64,000 nucleotides of DNA from Paragonimus skrjabini miyazakii (GCA_014338405.1 JTDE01000104.1:264303-328302); one strand, 5' to 3'; shown: positions 46,854 to 60,871, counted from the stretch's first letter. The notes: generated from the sequence alone by a model not told the origin. Translations and numbers: made by a program.

Positions 46854-49800
46854 GTGAGTTTCACTTTATTAGAAATACACAGAACTTTCTGGAATAACAC
46901 TAAAATGCGGTTTAACCATTTTGTTAAATCTATTCTGTTTGCTAAACGGAACAACTCTTACTGTCAACGAACATCGCGGGTGTCACGGTTAAGGTTTACA
47001 ATGACATGTTCACTATATTTTGTTATATTTGGTGAGCGACAAGCAGAGTGTAGTTGTTAACGTCACTGGCAAAGAATTCGCACCACCTGTTACCAAATTT
47101 TCTTAGGTGAGTCTGTTGAACAGAAGTCTTCTGAAAATCTGTTCAGTCCATCTCAGTAGACCTGTACCAAAATAACTGCGTCCGGTCTGTTTGCCACGTT
47201 TGCCTCTAGACGAACGTATAAAACAGGGATTTTTGAAGTCCTCAGCTCCCTTTCAAATAAACAAACACAAATGAAGTATATGTGATCTCAAAATTGGATT
47301 CTCGTTCCTCCATAACTCTCGTGACAACTCAACATTTTCTACAGCTGTTATGCTTCTGACTTGTCGATTACCATTTTATGTACTTATCGAGTCAGGCGAG
47401 AGCGAACGACTGTTTGATGATTTACTCTGATAGACTATTCACGTGCACCCGGTTAACGGTATATGACACACTTCATATGCCAGCTCGTCTTTCAGAATTG
47501 TGGACAATATTCTTTGCTTAACTTCCTGAGGTTCTTCCATTTTCAGTGAATTGGTTTGATCGACAACTGCAAAATGGGTACCATGTTTTCGGACATCTTT
47601 TGTTGATAACAGATCCAGCAACAGATGTATACAGTGCCCATGCTCTGGAGGTCATCATGGCCCACAACTTCTCTAGCAATCAGAGTATTAGCACAAATAT
47701 TATGGTGGCTATATGAATTGTCTTCAATGTATCGGTGCGCTTCATCTGTTTGAAATTATCCATTCGACGGCTTACATATATTTCCTATTTCGCCAACAGA
47801 CGTATTGCTCCATGTATGTTCCTCAGGCCGAATACCTGTTCAGACTCCTGTAAGGCCAGGTTGGATAAGTGAAAAGAGTACAATCTCGTCCGTTCGTCTT
47901 GCTTGATGCTACTGATGGCTATTTGGTTTTCATTGCACAACGGTGCATACAGTGCCATATTTTCCCAGTGAAAATAAAGTTGGGATGCTCAAAATCAAAG
48001 AAGAAAACTAACAAGGCATTTAACTAAAGCTTTTAGCCCGAAAACATGTTTTGAGATATAGCGAATGGATGCTGGTTGATGCAACAAAAGTCTAATGTCA
48101 CTTGTCCGTTGCCAGTTGACGACGGCTAAGTATCGATCGGTCGTTGGCCCAAGTTTTGAATAAGCCTATCTGTCAATCTCAAAATATCTCACAGACAAAA
48201 TTGACCGCAGGAGCTCAACTCTAGCAAAATAGTGTAGACGTCTTTCATTGCAGACTCGACAGCCATCCGGAATTTTATAGTGAATTTGTCGGGTTAGCTC
48301 AACATATAGGTAATGGGCAGCGATCGAGTGGATATGTCGTTTGTGCACCAACAATTAGTGCGAAGCCAGGATCATATATTCTTCTAGAGCTTACGATAAA
48401 GACCACAGCTATTTCTCTCTAGCAAGCAAAAACTTTGTGGATCTGTTTGGGTTACCATATTTATTGTCGGCTAACATTCATCGGAAACTTTCATCCCAAT
48501 CCATGGTATCCCAAAAGATAATTGCGCCAAACTCAGTGCTTTAGAGCAATTTAATGGATTGGCTGTTTCCATGGGGATGGAGAGCATGAGCCGACTTACC
48601 AGAGGTTCTAGTCCGCATTTTGCTAAGATATAGTTAACATAAAATCATACATTTTTCACCGGTTTCATTAACATTAAAGGCACTTTTACGGATTGTCCGT
48701 TTATGTGCGTCAAAAACAGTGAAAGCCTGTTGAATAATTTTGCTTTAAACTCGCACTTACCTCGAGTTTGTACATCGCCGATGATCTCCTCGCTAACAGG
48801 TTCGTGACAACTGTAGGTGGCTACCGTCTTGTTGAAACCGGATTGCCCAAACTTCATTTCCTAGCCTTTACACACGTTGGTCAGTTCAGGTCACTAGTCC
48901 ACGAGATGGCAGGATGAGTGAATGGAATGTACTTGTAGATCTGACGCTGTTAACTTGCCAAACTGTCACTTCTATGGCGTTGACCAGTCAGTCCTCGTGG
49001 GCGTAAGCAAAGAATTCTTTTCTGTAAGAGAGTTCAGCAGAATCGTTTAATTTCTTAGTCCTCAGGCTGTTTACTGCTGGTGATAAATGCCAACTGTGTT
49101 CATTTCTCCGAAGAGAAATAAGTTGAAATCCAGTGCTTCCCAACGTAACATTCTTGTGAGGGCTGTATATGCCGAAAAATGTTAATATAACGGCTGTACT
49201 TTCCGAAAGAATCGAAGTAGCTGGAAGACAAAACGGTCTTCTCATCCTCAAACTAGGTCAGGTCTCCCTGTAGGATAAACTTGCTAGAGGCGATCTGATG
49301 CTGGCCTACATAATATATTTTACCAAGGGTTGCTTTCTTTAGGACACGTTCTTGAACTCAGCCCAAATGAATCACTTTAAGTTAATAGACTGAACTTGTA
49401 ACAGCGATTGAATCACTCGAATTACAACTAACATAGTTTCAATTATGGGATAGATCTGCTGTGAAGTTTCCGGTCTTTACTTACTGTGGCTACGCCATCT
49501 GATCGATAAACTTTAGGGAGAAACTACCGCGCACTTTTGTAATACGTATCCGATTCGTAAGACATCGGAGCTACCCGGACAAGGTTGGGATGTTGTACAA
49601 CCACCGTCACCCGCAGTGATATCGTTACCCACTGAAGTGTGTAGTTTTTATTGTAATTCATTTCTGCTCTCCATGTTTTAACTAAACCTCTATATATCAT
49701 GCGTGATATTGCTGTTGTTCTTACCCATGATGAAACGAAAACCCTTCCTACCCTGGCGACTTATTATTCAGTGTATGCTCTGTTTTTGTGTAACTGGTTA

Positions 49801-52800
49801 GCTACATGGAATGGTTAGTCCGACCCCCTTATATTCCGGTGGCAAACCAAAGTCACATCCGTAACGTAACTTTCACAAAACACATACTTCAGCTCGGTTT
49901 CTCGTTAAGTAAACTATCTCCCACCTGGAACGTTCGTCTAACAAGGCAAAAACAATTAGAACAATTTTTACAAAGAAACGTATTGGCTGATCTGACATGT
50001 TAATGGTCTCCACAAATAAACATTTCGTAAAAACAGCTATTGTTGTTAATCTTCATCACGTGGTACGTGACAGTTTATGAATATCGCTTTGCGTTATTAC
50101 ACATTTTCAAGATGTCTAGCGTTCATCATATGAGGGCTCATTTCAGACACAGTATTGCTGTGTGTGGAGTTCATTATCCGGTAAATTTTCTCCATCAGCC
50201 TGTGCGTTATTACACTGTACAGTTAATTTGTCATAAGCCTCACAACATGCACACATGGACGTATGACGTTTAAGTTAGTTTCTCTAGCAAGTGTACACTG
50301 GTTCGACGCCCTGTCACAGTGCAGTAAACAAAATAATTGCTTACAGGAATATGTGTGGAAGAAATTAGTACTTTAAATGTTTCGGAAAACCTCGTGCTGA
50401 ACTTTTTATAAAAAGTCGTGAGAAAATTCCGTATGATTTTCATCGGAGCGTGCTAACGACATGTGTATCATCCGCTGCTTTTGAAAACTCAAGTGAGTCG
50501 CGCAGCCATATTACTTAAACATGACTTACAGTTAAGTACATTATTTAACCTGTGAGTCATTTCTGTATCCACTTCACTTCTGTATCCTTTTTTGAATCAT
50601 ATGCTTCACAGATATTCAGCTTTGGTTAAGTTCCAAAATTTTTACAATTGCCTTCTTCAAGCGAAAGCTCTTATTTTTATGACTTCACGCGTTTCTGTTA
50701 CAACCTATGACAGAATAGTTTGATTTGAGCTGCTGAATTTGAAATTTTATCCAGTATTGTCGATTGAATCAGACCAGCAACCCAAAGTTCACTTACACAC
50801 CGGAAGTTCGTTACCGTCATACGGATGTGCTATTCTCGTGATTTCAGATACTCAGACGAACAATCGTTCAAACACGACGTTCTATATATTTCCTTCTTGA
50901 TATGAGGCATGAGGCTGAGTGTATTTTAAAAAGCATCAGATTTTGGACCAGAGCCAAACTAGTCGGACCCTGTTGGTTATCTCCAAATGACTTTGGAGGT
51001 CGAACCATATCGACTGCATTTTTCACAGACGCCTTGTTCCCCGGGTGTTTAAGAATAAAACAGAGCGGTTTTGCTGAAGCACTTGGACAAGACAGGTGCA
51101 GATCTAACTATTGACCATTAACACAATACTTCGCAATCAAACACATAGTTTCACTGTGTGGTTTGACAATAACTATTTACAAAACACAGGACTGTTTTCT
51201 ATTGTCCAATGAACAGCGAGAGACGGAATTCTCCTCTCTCATGAATTACCACGACGTAATTTGAAAGCAACACTACATAGCGTTATATATGCATTCTTGC
51301 AGGAAGATCAGGGGGGTTGATAGTGAGCGGAAACTCAACCTACTAGGTCATGATGTACATTTGGAATAACCGAATGTTCTTCACACTATGTGTATGTTTT
51401 TGATAAGAACCTTGGATTTGCGGTGACGTCAGCAAAAGCCCCAAGATTGAGTCAACCGAACAGATAAGATCTTGTTGCTAACGGTTAAGTCATTTTATTG
51501 AATATATGTTGTTGTGTAGCATGATACCGTCTCCTTTCACAGATCCGTTGCCATAAACTTTTGCTTGGTTTCGCGGATCGCGTTTGCCAGCCTGATTGGC
51601 GTATATTCTCATGTAAACCCCAATAAAAATCCAGACACAATAGGTTTTCGTAATCATACGAAAACGCCAAGATATATGACTCCAGTGCTGAGTAGAGCAT
51701 TGTTTTTAAATGAGAATAATGCAATTTGAGGTCAGCTGTGCCCGATTATCCTGTCAAAAGTTGGCTGTATGCAGGTTTCCAAGAGAGTTAACATGAGCAT
51801 CTTAAATTGGTCTATTCCAAATGAGAATGGCTGATAGTAAACTCTTAATTCTATGGAGGTTTTTTCAAATTTCTTTAAAAAATCTTCAAAAATAAAAATA
51901 TCTCCATTCTACTCAGGATATTCTGATGTATGTTGCTTACTAACAGTCTGAAAAAAGGAAGTATGTTGGACTTCAGCGCTAAACCATAGTCCAAAACTAA
52001 ACAGGATGGTCCCAGCAAATTTTCCTAGGTATTTAGGAACCAGTGTCTGAAATGAAATGAATTGGATTAACTGGTTAGACGAGGTTGTGAGAATTTCTTG
52101 AACGTCGGTCGCATCGAAAAATAGCAGCTATATGAACACCGTTGAATTATTTATTACGAAACGTCAGAAACGTATGTGAAGTGTCTCCGGTAAATATTGC
52201 ATCTTTCTGGCGCAAAAGACTTGTTTTTATGTATTATTTACAGTAAAGTAGGCTGAAGTTAGTTTAGAAATATTCAAAACAATCCCATTTCTTCAAACTG
52301 CCATGTTAGGTTAGGACTGACCACCATGTGCTCTTGCGCCCAGAGTGCAAAGCTACGATAGTTGCACAGGGATGCCTTCATAAAGCCCCAGGCGTTTTGC
52401 AGTTTGTATGACCAGTGAATCTAAAAGCATTCGTATCATCTACCTTGTGATCATCGTGTTGCACTCAGTGGGTATTGACTTACCAGTGACAGATTCTGTT
52501 GATACTAATCATTGTGGCATATGTGCAGAAATGCTAGTCCCAGGGTGGTTTTCCGTCCTGTTGACATATGCGCACCAGTAGACAAAAGATTATTTTTGTA
52601 CAACATTGAAGTTACTAGTAGTGGTACTTGGATATCTCTCTTGGTTTTCAGAACTCTGTCAATCTCGTCGATATATACCGGCTTGGTGACATTATACATC
52701 AGGTTGTCATTTAGCCACTCTGTTGATGTCTTCAACATGAATGGGCATTGAGGGGAACGCGGTCGTAGGTGGCACACTAAGGAAACAGATGATATCAGTC

Positions 52801-53187
52801 TTTCTTCCAACATTATAGAGCAGTTATTCTCGTGGATAGTCATATGTTGTTCTGAATGACAGCGGACAACACGAACAAAACACTATCACTTTCTGGACTC
52901 ATCTTAAACCTTTTACCTCAGCCGTCTCAAACATGTCAAGCTACAACGTTCATTCTTCATGTACTCACTGAGGAACGACTCATCATAATATTTGATTGAA
53001 AATAAAATTCCGTGAGTTAATTGTCAAGGTGGTTTCTTAGTGGTTTCAACAATTAATATGATTTGAACTGCTGGTGCGCGAAAACAATCAAACCGGCTTC
53101 AAACAAATTTTATAGATTCATATTTTATCTGGTGAGTAGCGGGAAAATTTTTTACTTATGAAGTGATACATTTACAAAACTGCGAGC

Positions 53188-53262
53188 TTTGGCTGGATTC
53201 GAACAATTCACATACCCCTGCATGGCACTCGTTCTATCATTTGGGCTACGAGGCTACAATTT
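53188..53262 (-). repeat. tRNA-like SINE relic (probably family A)
   Basis: The minus strand reads CGTAGCCCAAATGATAGAAC (A-box zone) and later TTGTTCGAATCCAGCC (B box). Spacing and flanks resemble family A ('cttcgtagctcaggtgatag', 'ggttcgaatccagc'). The tail is not recognisable. Confidence 0.55.
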
Positions 53263-54075
53263 GAGTCTGGAAATTTTATATCACGACTCCAGTAGCCAAC
53301 CTCTCATGGTATTTTAAGCTCACTGACATCCACAGCATGAACTCTGATGGTAAGCTTGCAGTAAACAGCAAACATTGACATCTGCGGACGCATCTTTTGA
53401 GTCCTGCTTTTTAATATCTATGAAACTATTGAATGAATTAATGATATATTGGAATGAACCATTTAGTGTTCTAAGCGCTCAAACTACAAATTGTCATCAA
53501 AGTATGATTTTATGGTTCTGGTGCTTATATTTCACAATAATTATATTAAGAAGCATAACTGACATCCACAACTTTGTTGTTATTTTCATTTTGCAACAAT
53601 TCTACTTATTTTTATTCTCTGTTACATTTATAATTTATATTTAGCCAGTTTGGAAGAGAGCAATCCCAAATATGACAGATGTTTTTAACTCATTCATTCA
53701 GAACGTTTATTGCTCATATCAATTTGACTTTGTTTGCTTGCGTTCCTTTGGACAACTATTAAATTTCTGATGGTGTACTAAATTTGTTAATATACCAAGT
53801 TTTACATAATAGCCGAATTGTGTACAATCACTTGTTACGCAGATGACATGGCATTCATGCATTGTCTTAATACAGGTCGAAATATGCGAGCTAATCAACA
53901 TCACCAGTGAGGCCTACCATTGAACGTGATTGACGTAAATATCATGTGTTCATCAGTCGAAATGAAGCATCATAGATGAACAGCACAAGATATAACTACA
54001 AGCCTTAGGAGTGTATAACGTGTTTAAAAATATCAACCAAATGTTTGTTTAACCGTTTTTCTACACAGGTAAACA

Positions 54076-54097
54076 ATATATATATATATATGTGTGT
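54076..54097. repeat. (TA)n-(TG)n microsatellite
   Basis: About eight TA repeats followed by three TG repeats, in intron 5. A compound simple repeat with no other role visible. Confidence 0.85.
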
Positions 54098-57000
54098 ACA
54101 GGCACCTCGTCGGTAAAAGAGGTGTACATGCAGCGTGGGATAACGTATTACTTAGATTAATGAAGTGCAGGCTTGAAGGACGGGTCGTTAGTCGTGTGGC
54201 ACACAGTTTAAGATCACAAAACATGACTGCGGATGTACGTCACACCTGTGACAGTCACTCCCGGTGAGATAGTGAATGCGTGAATAGCACCTTGCAAGCG
54301 GCCTTGAAAGCGTTATTCAACTTGACTTGGCGATCTGCCTTGACCGAACGTTAACCGATAACGTGATGTCCCTACTGCAGCAAACCCACCGGAAGAACCA
54401 TTTCAAAGCGCTGACCTCCTTTGTATAAATGCAAATCCTAACGGGACTGTAATGCACTGAAAAACTGCTCTCGCAACCAAAGCAGAAGTCGTATTCCCAA
54501 TGGGCAACTTCTCAGCAGCAAAAGAACTAAATTATTTTACATAACGCCCACTACTTTATTTCGAACGTGTTCACGTAGTCCCCAATTATTTGAAACTTAC
54601 GGCTATAGCCCAAATTCCAATCTCTTAGAAATATTCTGTGACAAAAGCTGCGGGAATCATTCCAAGGGTTGGTATCATATAACCATGCCCATGCGCCGGA
54701 TAATTCGGTCAGGTTACTGTCAATTTCTGCTTCGTTCTGAACATGCATCGAATTTATTTTTCACATCTTGTATTATGAGACATTCAGTGCTTCTCACGCA
54801 ACGGTGAAAATGACAAACTCTCTTTAATCTACCTCATTTTCGCTTACTAATAGGTCGGTAGTGAATATAACGTTACTGATATTTTGAAACTAAAGCGTAA
54901 TATCGGTATGCAAATCTGGTGGTTCATATGAGCTGATATATCCCATAAATTCGTGTTTCACCTTCTGACGTTTAGCCTTTCTAAAAGGAGTGAGTGAAAA
55001 CAGCATCGGGGTATACTCTAACAAAGGATTTTTCATTCTCCGTTTGGCTTGCCTGATTGTATAAAGTATGCGAATTTTGTACAGATTGTTCGCAAGTTTG
55101 CGCTTTAATGTGAGGCGATCTTTGTCACTTTCGAAGTTGGGATGGACCCATCAATGTCGGCTGACAAATTGACGCGAAGTAGGAGAAATCCACTTCAACC
55201 GTAACAACGGTCTGCATTTATAACAGATCTCCTTGCAGTGCTGCACAGTGTTGTCCAGTGCTCACGTAGAGCACTCCACTGATATGAACCAGGTAGCTCA
55301 TCTGTCAGCGCTGTTTGACAGAAGTCTCGTGCACGCCATTCACTCAATTCTCAACTGCGTACATTTGAGTACTGATAACTAATGAACCATCAGTATTCCT
55401 AACAGCATTGATAGGCGAAAATTCAGAGGGAAAGGGGACAGAATAGCGTAAGAGAGATCATTTAGCGCCAACTACCACTTCTAACGTAAAATATGGAAGA
55501 CCCGTTCCATGAACCAATAGTTCGTTGACGACTACAAGCAGACAGATGGCAAAGTAAATGTCTATAATGTAACATTACACCTATGATATCACCAACAGAT
55601 ATCACTAAAAATTATTCAAACTTGAACAACCTTTAATGGTTCAAACAATTTTACCTCCTCAGCAAGCCGAACAAAATGGTTATACTCGAATGTTTATCGG
55701 TGACAGCGTTGCTCATTGGCTTGCAGGTAACAGATACCGGAACATTTATTATTTCGTGAAGACAAAGGCATAACCAATAAATATTAAACACTGTGGCCTA
55801 GTCATGGAAGTAACTCATTCCAGTCTAAATTTTCCAAATAATTATTTACAAATACACAAACAGGTTGGGTTGGGTTGTCGCGAAGACCACGAAAAAAATT
55901 ACCGTATCATGGGTTTAGTGGTATACTATGCATCTAGGTGATGATGGCCTGCCAAAAGTATTTTTCGTCCAGTCGACGAAGTTGAAAACCGTAACTAATA
56001 GTTCGGATTGTGAGATCCACTATCAACTATCTCCGATGCGTGTTCATTCATTATCGCGACTAAACTTCTAACTTGTATAACGTTCTCCGCTGTTACTTCG
56101 GATTTTAGAAGCGTGTTGTTGTGATACAAACAATTAGAGAAAGATCGTAAAAGAACTAGTTTGAGTGATCACTTTTCTTATCCGCTTCTGACGCTGGCCG
56201 TGTTCGATTTTATTCAAGTCATCAATCGAATAAAGTCACAACGGTAAACATAAGTAACAGACTGTAAACGATTCTAAATGAAACTGGCCAACAGCGGCAT
56301 ATACATCAACAAGTCTACTTCAGTTACATTAATCCTAATCAAAATTTAAACAGAAACCTAATAACAAGAATGTGGGATGTCTGCAGAAAACGAGGAAACG
56401 TAAGTAACAAGTTCTCCTACCAAGAAAGAGGTAAGGATGCAAACTTGTAAGTCGTTTCCAAAAACAAAACAGTACTTGCTGTATACATGTACTGTTGTTG
56501 TGCTCAAAGTACTGGTCATGTCTCAAGAAAATACAGTATGTGTAAAATGTAAAAGCTTTCCAGTGATTTGTATTTTTCGGTTCAGTTTTGAATTGTGTTC
56601 ACGGTAATTTGAACTATCATCAGGTGTAGTGGGTAACATTGCAATGACTAACGGGAAATCCCTGTAAAAATCACGAAATTCTTTTGCTCATAAATTCTTA
56701 TCTCTTCTTCAATTACGTCAACTTACTTAACAACGAAGATGTCGTTCATCAAAATTACAATAAGTGTTAAATTAAATAGACAAATAACAGATTTCAAACA
56801 CAATGATTATGTACAGCAATGTATTCATGTTCATGTGATCACCAATTGTCAAATTTTTTTCAGTTACAGGCACATGAGAAATTCCCACATGTGCTCAACT
56901 AGGTAGTGTAAACAAATCGTTTCAAAATATCCAGCTTTATAGAAATTTTTGTAAATGTGTTCACATCTGTTCGCAAACAGGTGGTAGGCACCCTGAAAAT

Positions 57001-57683
57001 GATTCGGACCGAACCAACTCTATTCAAATGTCCAACTAAATTTGCCAGGGTGGATGAGTTCATTGTTGCAATTGTCTCGCAACGAGATCCAAGAAATTGT
57101 TAGATAAACTATTTAAAATAAATTCCTAAAAGCGATAGGTATTTATCTCAAACATCAAGAATAATCCAAGGAACAAACTGCTAGTGAGAAAGCGTTGTCA
57201 ACCATACTATATTAGTGACATGTAATTCATTTACTTTGTAATATTCACTGATGCTTCGGGATGAATTGTATCTTCTATTCACGTCATTCGATTTTAGAAA
57301 CAGCTTGTTTAACTGTATTGCGTATTGTTCACCTACCTGTAGCAGGCTTTCATTTTACTTAAAATTAATGACTGCACCGCAATTTATATTCATATCTATA
57401 ACATTAGTAGAGTTTTCGATACTGTGCTCATTTGTATCTTGAGCCCTTTTAATTTACGCACGTTTTGTTTCATATGAAGTTTCTGTAATCTTTTTCTCCG
57501 GTAATAAGAGGATCATCGTCAAAAGAGAAACCTTTCTTTAAAGAAAATATTGTACCTGACTTATTATAAACTCTTCACGACTACTTTTGTTTAAAACCCT
57601 TTTCTAATTTTTCTCGTTTAACATTGATTTGAATCGGTTTCAGTCAAAATTGCTAAACGATCGTCTCAATTTGATTTTACTAG

Positions 57684-58000
57684 GTTTTGGCATTCCCGGT
57701 CTGGCCCTACAACACGATGCATGTCAATTCGTCTATAGTCCGACCGGTTTTCCATTCTTAAATACGGAATCCCCAGGAGGCCATTCAAGTGTAGAGCACA
57801 CGAAAGGGTGGACTAATTCCCCTTTCTATCCTAATTCGTTTCCGTCCAACACAACTTGTATTTACTTATTCATTGTCGATCGAGTGTCCTATCCAAATCA
57901 GTCTATCCGACTGTCATTTGGAAGTTTCGAAATACAAAATCAGGATGACACACGATCTGCCGATGTGAATGTGTTTGATTCAACAGAGGATTGTTCAATA
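57684..58000 (+). CDS. Multi-CUB protein, exon 6 (first half of CUB 3)
   Basis: Adds residues 394-499. The acceptor at tttactag gives two bases that complete Ser (ER-S-FGIPG). The CUB starts at DACQFVYSPTG, and the strand NSPFYPNSFPSNTTC is a near-consensus SP-x-YP-x-x-YP-x-N-x-x-C motif. It continues with IYLFIVD and the conserved IRLSFGSFEIQ strand, ending at the third cysteine, EDCSI. The gtgagt donor (58001) leaves phase 0, unlike the phase-2 internal introns of CUB 1 and CUB 2. An insert of about 15 residues (NTESPGGHSSVEHTK) precedes the SP strand. This is the most consensus-like first half of the three. Confidence 0.88.
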
Positions 58001-58186
58001 GTGAGTTTGTTTGATTGTATGTGATGTGATAATGGAAATCAGCTGTCACAAACTTCATCATTTGAGTTTTCGTTAACTGTGAATTTCGTATTTGGGCTAT
58101 GCATGGCCGAGTTGCTATCGTTGTTTTTGTTTCGTTCACAAAAATATATACATCCTTGAAGTTATCAGAAATCATAAGTTTAAAGA

Positions 58187-58286
58187 NNNNNNNNNNNNNN
58201 NNNNNNNNNNNNNNNNNNNNNNNNNNNNNNNNNNNNNNNNNNNNNNNNNNNNNNNNNNNNNNNNNNNNNNNNNNNNNNNNNNNNNN
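58187..58286. other. Assembly gap (100 Ns)
   Basis: Placeholder of exactly 100 Ns, so of unknown true size. Reading frames across it are artefacts. Confidence 0.98.
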
Positions 58287-59589
58287 ATCATTTCAGCAAA
58301 CTATGCCAAGTTGGCTCTAAAAATCGATGAGCGTAGTAATATAGTTACTATTGTGAAACTAATGGACCGCTTGATTTATCATTTTCATAATCACCCTTAT
58401 ATCGTTTATCATCATCTTTATGGTCGTCATCGATGTTGGCAACAAATCAATATACCACGCTAGAACTAGTTACCACAAAACGCTTTAATAAATAATTTTA
58501 ATTAGTAAGTAGTAAAATTCTCAACTCAACCCAAGTCACGCTACATCAAAACTTTCAAATTCAAACATACTAAAGAGGTGTTTTTTTGAAATGCATGGCA
58601 ACATTATGTTTCTTTCACTTTACAGTTCATTCCTTCGATTGTAGAAGTGTTTACTCTAGTCTTTGCTCTCTGGAGGACACCCTCTTGAACACTAATCCGG
58701 TAATATCATGGAGTTGTTATTTTTAAGCTCTGAGCCACCATTTCCTCGATGGGTCTCCCAAGATCACTGTGGCAGGAAAGAAAGTAACTGTCGTGATAAT
58801 TCGAACTGATCACCCTGTATATAGGAGGCTGTAGCCATGTTAAAGCCACAAAATTCCTCCGGTTCCATAGACACCATATTCATTGTGGTACTGACAGTTG
58901 TAATCACCTCACGCGAATATGAATCGGCGTTTAACTCTCGGTAATGACATACACGTAGACTGCAAACAAAAAACAAAACTACAGTCTGTTGTTCTATTTC
59001 TAGAAAAGATTGAAACAGAAACTATCTTAGAAAGAAACTTGCAACCAAACGTGGTTCTCATTTGAATTCCTGATTAGAACTGAAATAGTATAGGAGGATA
59101 TCGCTTAATGTATCGACCCTGCGAACGACTTCATTCACGCAGTCCACGTCACACTACCTAAAACTTGCTACCAACCAGTGGCCGATAGACAACCATTTAT
59201 TGTCCTGTAATGGTGAGGTGATACATTTGTGAAGTCATCCCTCCAGCCACATTGCTTTGATAAGGGCAATAACAACATATGTGTGGCTTAGTAAACTGTT
59301 TCAGTGTGGTAAATATTCTTCTTAATTCAGATTACATTTTGTAGAAATTCGTTGTACAGGTTCGATGAACAAATTATCGGGGTCATAAGAAGTGGTTGAT
59401 CACATGAGCATTTTACCTTGTACAATCTCCAAAACATCTACCTTTGCCATGTTAACGATGGTGTTTTTGACAAACATGCAGCTCTTATATACAACTATAC
59501 TCCTTAACAAGCCATTAGTTGAGAGGGAAACCAAACTTGATTTAGTTCTTACCAGAGGTCACACGTGGTAAATATAATTACCATAACGA

Positions 59590-59830
59590 TAATCATAACT
59601 CCGACTACGGCTTTATGGTGCTGACCTGTGCGCCACCAAACTCGTATAAGGCACGACCGGTTAATTCTACGTAGAAGGTCAACTACAATCGTTTGTGAGT
59701 AACGCTCAGACTGTTCGATCGCCTATAAGCGGGACAAATTTGTTGCCTGTTAATTTAAATCAACAACCCCATTACTAGGACCTGTCAGATCTATCAGAAT
59801 TTCCAACATCGTTAACTTTTTTCGGTAATA
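59590..59830 (-). repeat. Hammerhead-SINE 5' part (family B, decayed)
   Basis: The minus-strand head portion is readable through 'gcacgaccggttaattc', 'ttgtgagtaacgctcagac', 'tgttcgatcgcctataagc' and 'accccattactaggacctg', which match successive parts of the copy at 26.9-27.3 kb. Like the copy at 33.3 kb it lacks the ribozyme half. Confidence 0.6.
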
Positions 59831-60513
59831 TTTTAGTTTTTTATTTATTGATTACTATTCACATGGAGTACTGATTGACCTTTCGCAAGATGTCACAACA
59901 ATCGCAGTTTTGCTCACCACAACCCGAATAATCACAAATGGTTACTCATCTTATGTATGATCTTGTGATAACTATATTTGTCCGTCTACCCATCCGAATA
60001 CTTGTCTATCAATCTATCCACCTGCTTGTTTGTTCATTATATGATGTTCACGTCCTACAGAAATAGCAATCCTTAGGGAAAAAGAAAATCTGTCATTCTG
60101 AAACGCGGATTGCCCTGGGGGAACACCATTGTGTCTGCTATTACTTTGTGCGCTTTCAGTTATCCCCATTTTCATGTCAGTTAATCTGTTGCCTCCACAC
60201 TTAGATTCGTGTCGTATACGCATCGATGAACTGTCTGGTTGTTGCTCCCCTTTAGTATGTAACTAATTTCTACCAAGGCCTGGTATCTTTGTTGGCAGTC
60301 AACTAGTGTTTTCTTCATTCTAACCAACCTGAACATTGTGTGAAAATTCTACATGTTCTTGATCATCAGCTATGTCTCAAATGTAATCGACGATGACAAG
60401 TCATCTCAAAACCCAAAAAACGGATTTGTCCTATCACTTATCATACGCAATGGTGATTTCACTAATTACCAAACTGAAGATTTTCACATTCAAAATTTAC
60501 TTCCCTTTCACAG

Positions 60514-60871
60514 AATTCTCTGGAAGTGGTCTCTGTTCGCGCACGAGTGACTCATAATTTCGTGAAAAATCTGGTAACAAAACCGTTAGTGACGTCTTCA
60601 CTATCATTTTCACAGCATAACTGGTTTCATAAGTGGAAAATGTTTGAACAGGAAACCAAACAGGTGGATGATCTGCAAAATGTTAGCATTCGACCTGAAC
60701 TAATCTACTGCGGGAATCGTATTCCAGGCCCAATAGTTTCTACTGCTGATGTGGGTGCCATATTGCTTCGATTCAACAGCCGCCACAATTTGCAAGCAAG
60801 AGGTTTCAGCTTGTTATATGAATTTGTTTCTACTGACCAGACGCGAGCAGCCACAGCTTCATTGTCGCGCT
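60514..60871 (+). CDS. Multi-CUB protein, exon 7 (second half of CUB 3)
   Basis: Adds residues 500-618 plus one base. The acceptor tttacttccctttcacag at 60513 is strong and in phase 0. It gives EDCSI-NSLEVVSV, matching the CUB C-x2-D-x-L-E-V motif with Asn for Asp. The fourth cysteine is in LIYCGNRIPGPIV. The closing strands are VGAILLRFNS and GFSLLYEFVS. About 40 extra residues separate the motif from the fourth cysteine. A second in-frame phase-0 acceptor at 60615 (tcattttcacag) would drop 34 residues, including the motif, so the upstream one is preferred. It ends at a gtaagt donor (60872) in phase 1, so at least one more exon follows. Confidence 0.85.

Larger units (their letters stand above)
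46854..57683 (+). other. Intron 5 (10,830 bp, phase 1)
   Basis: Largely featureless. I found a decayed tRNA-like relic at 53188-53262 and a short (TA)n(TG)n run at 54076-54097. ORFs such as 52505-52843 (-), 48988-49251 (-) and 53375-53644 (+) carry no recognisable domain. No PLE remnant was found, in contrast with introns 3 and 4. Confidence 0.6.
58001..60513 (+). other. Intron 6 (2,513 bp in assembly, phase 0, inside CUB 3)
   Basis: Holds a 100-N gap (58187-58286), so the true length is unknown, and a decayed SINE at 59590-59830. No coding exon is evident. Confidence 0.65.
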
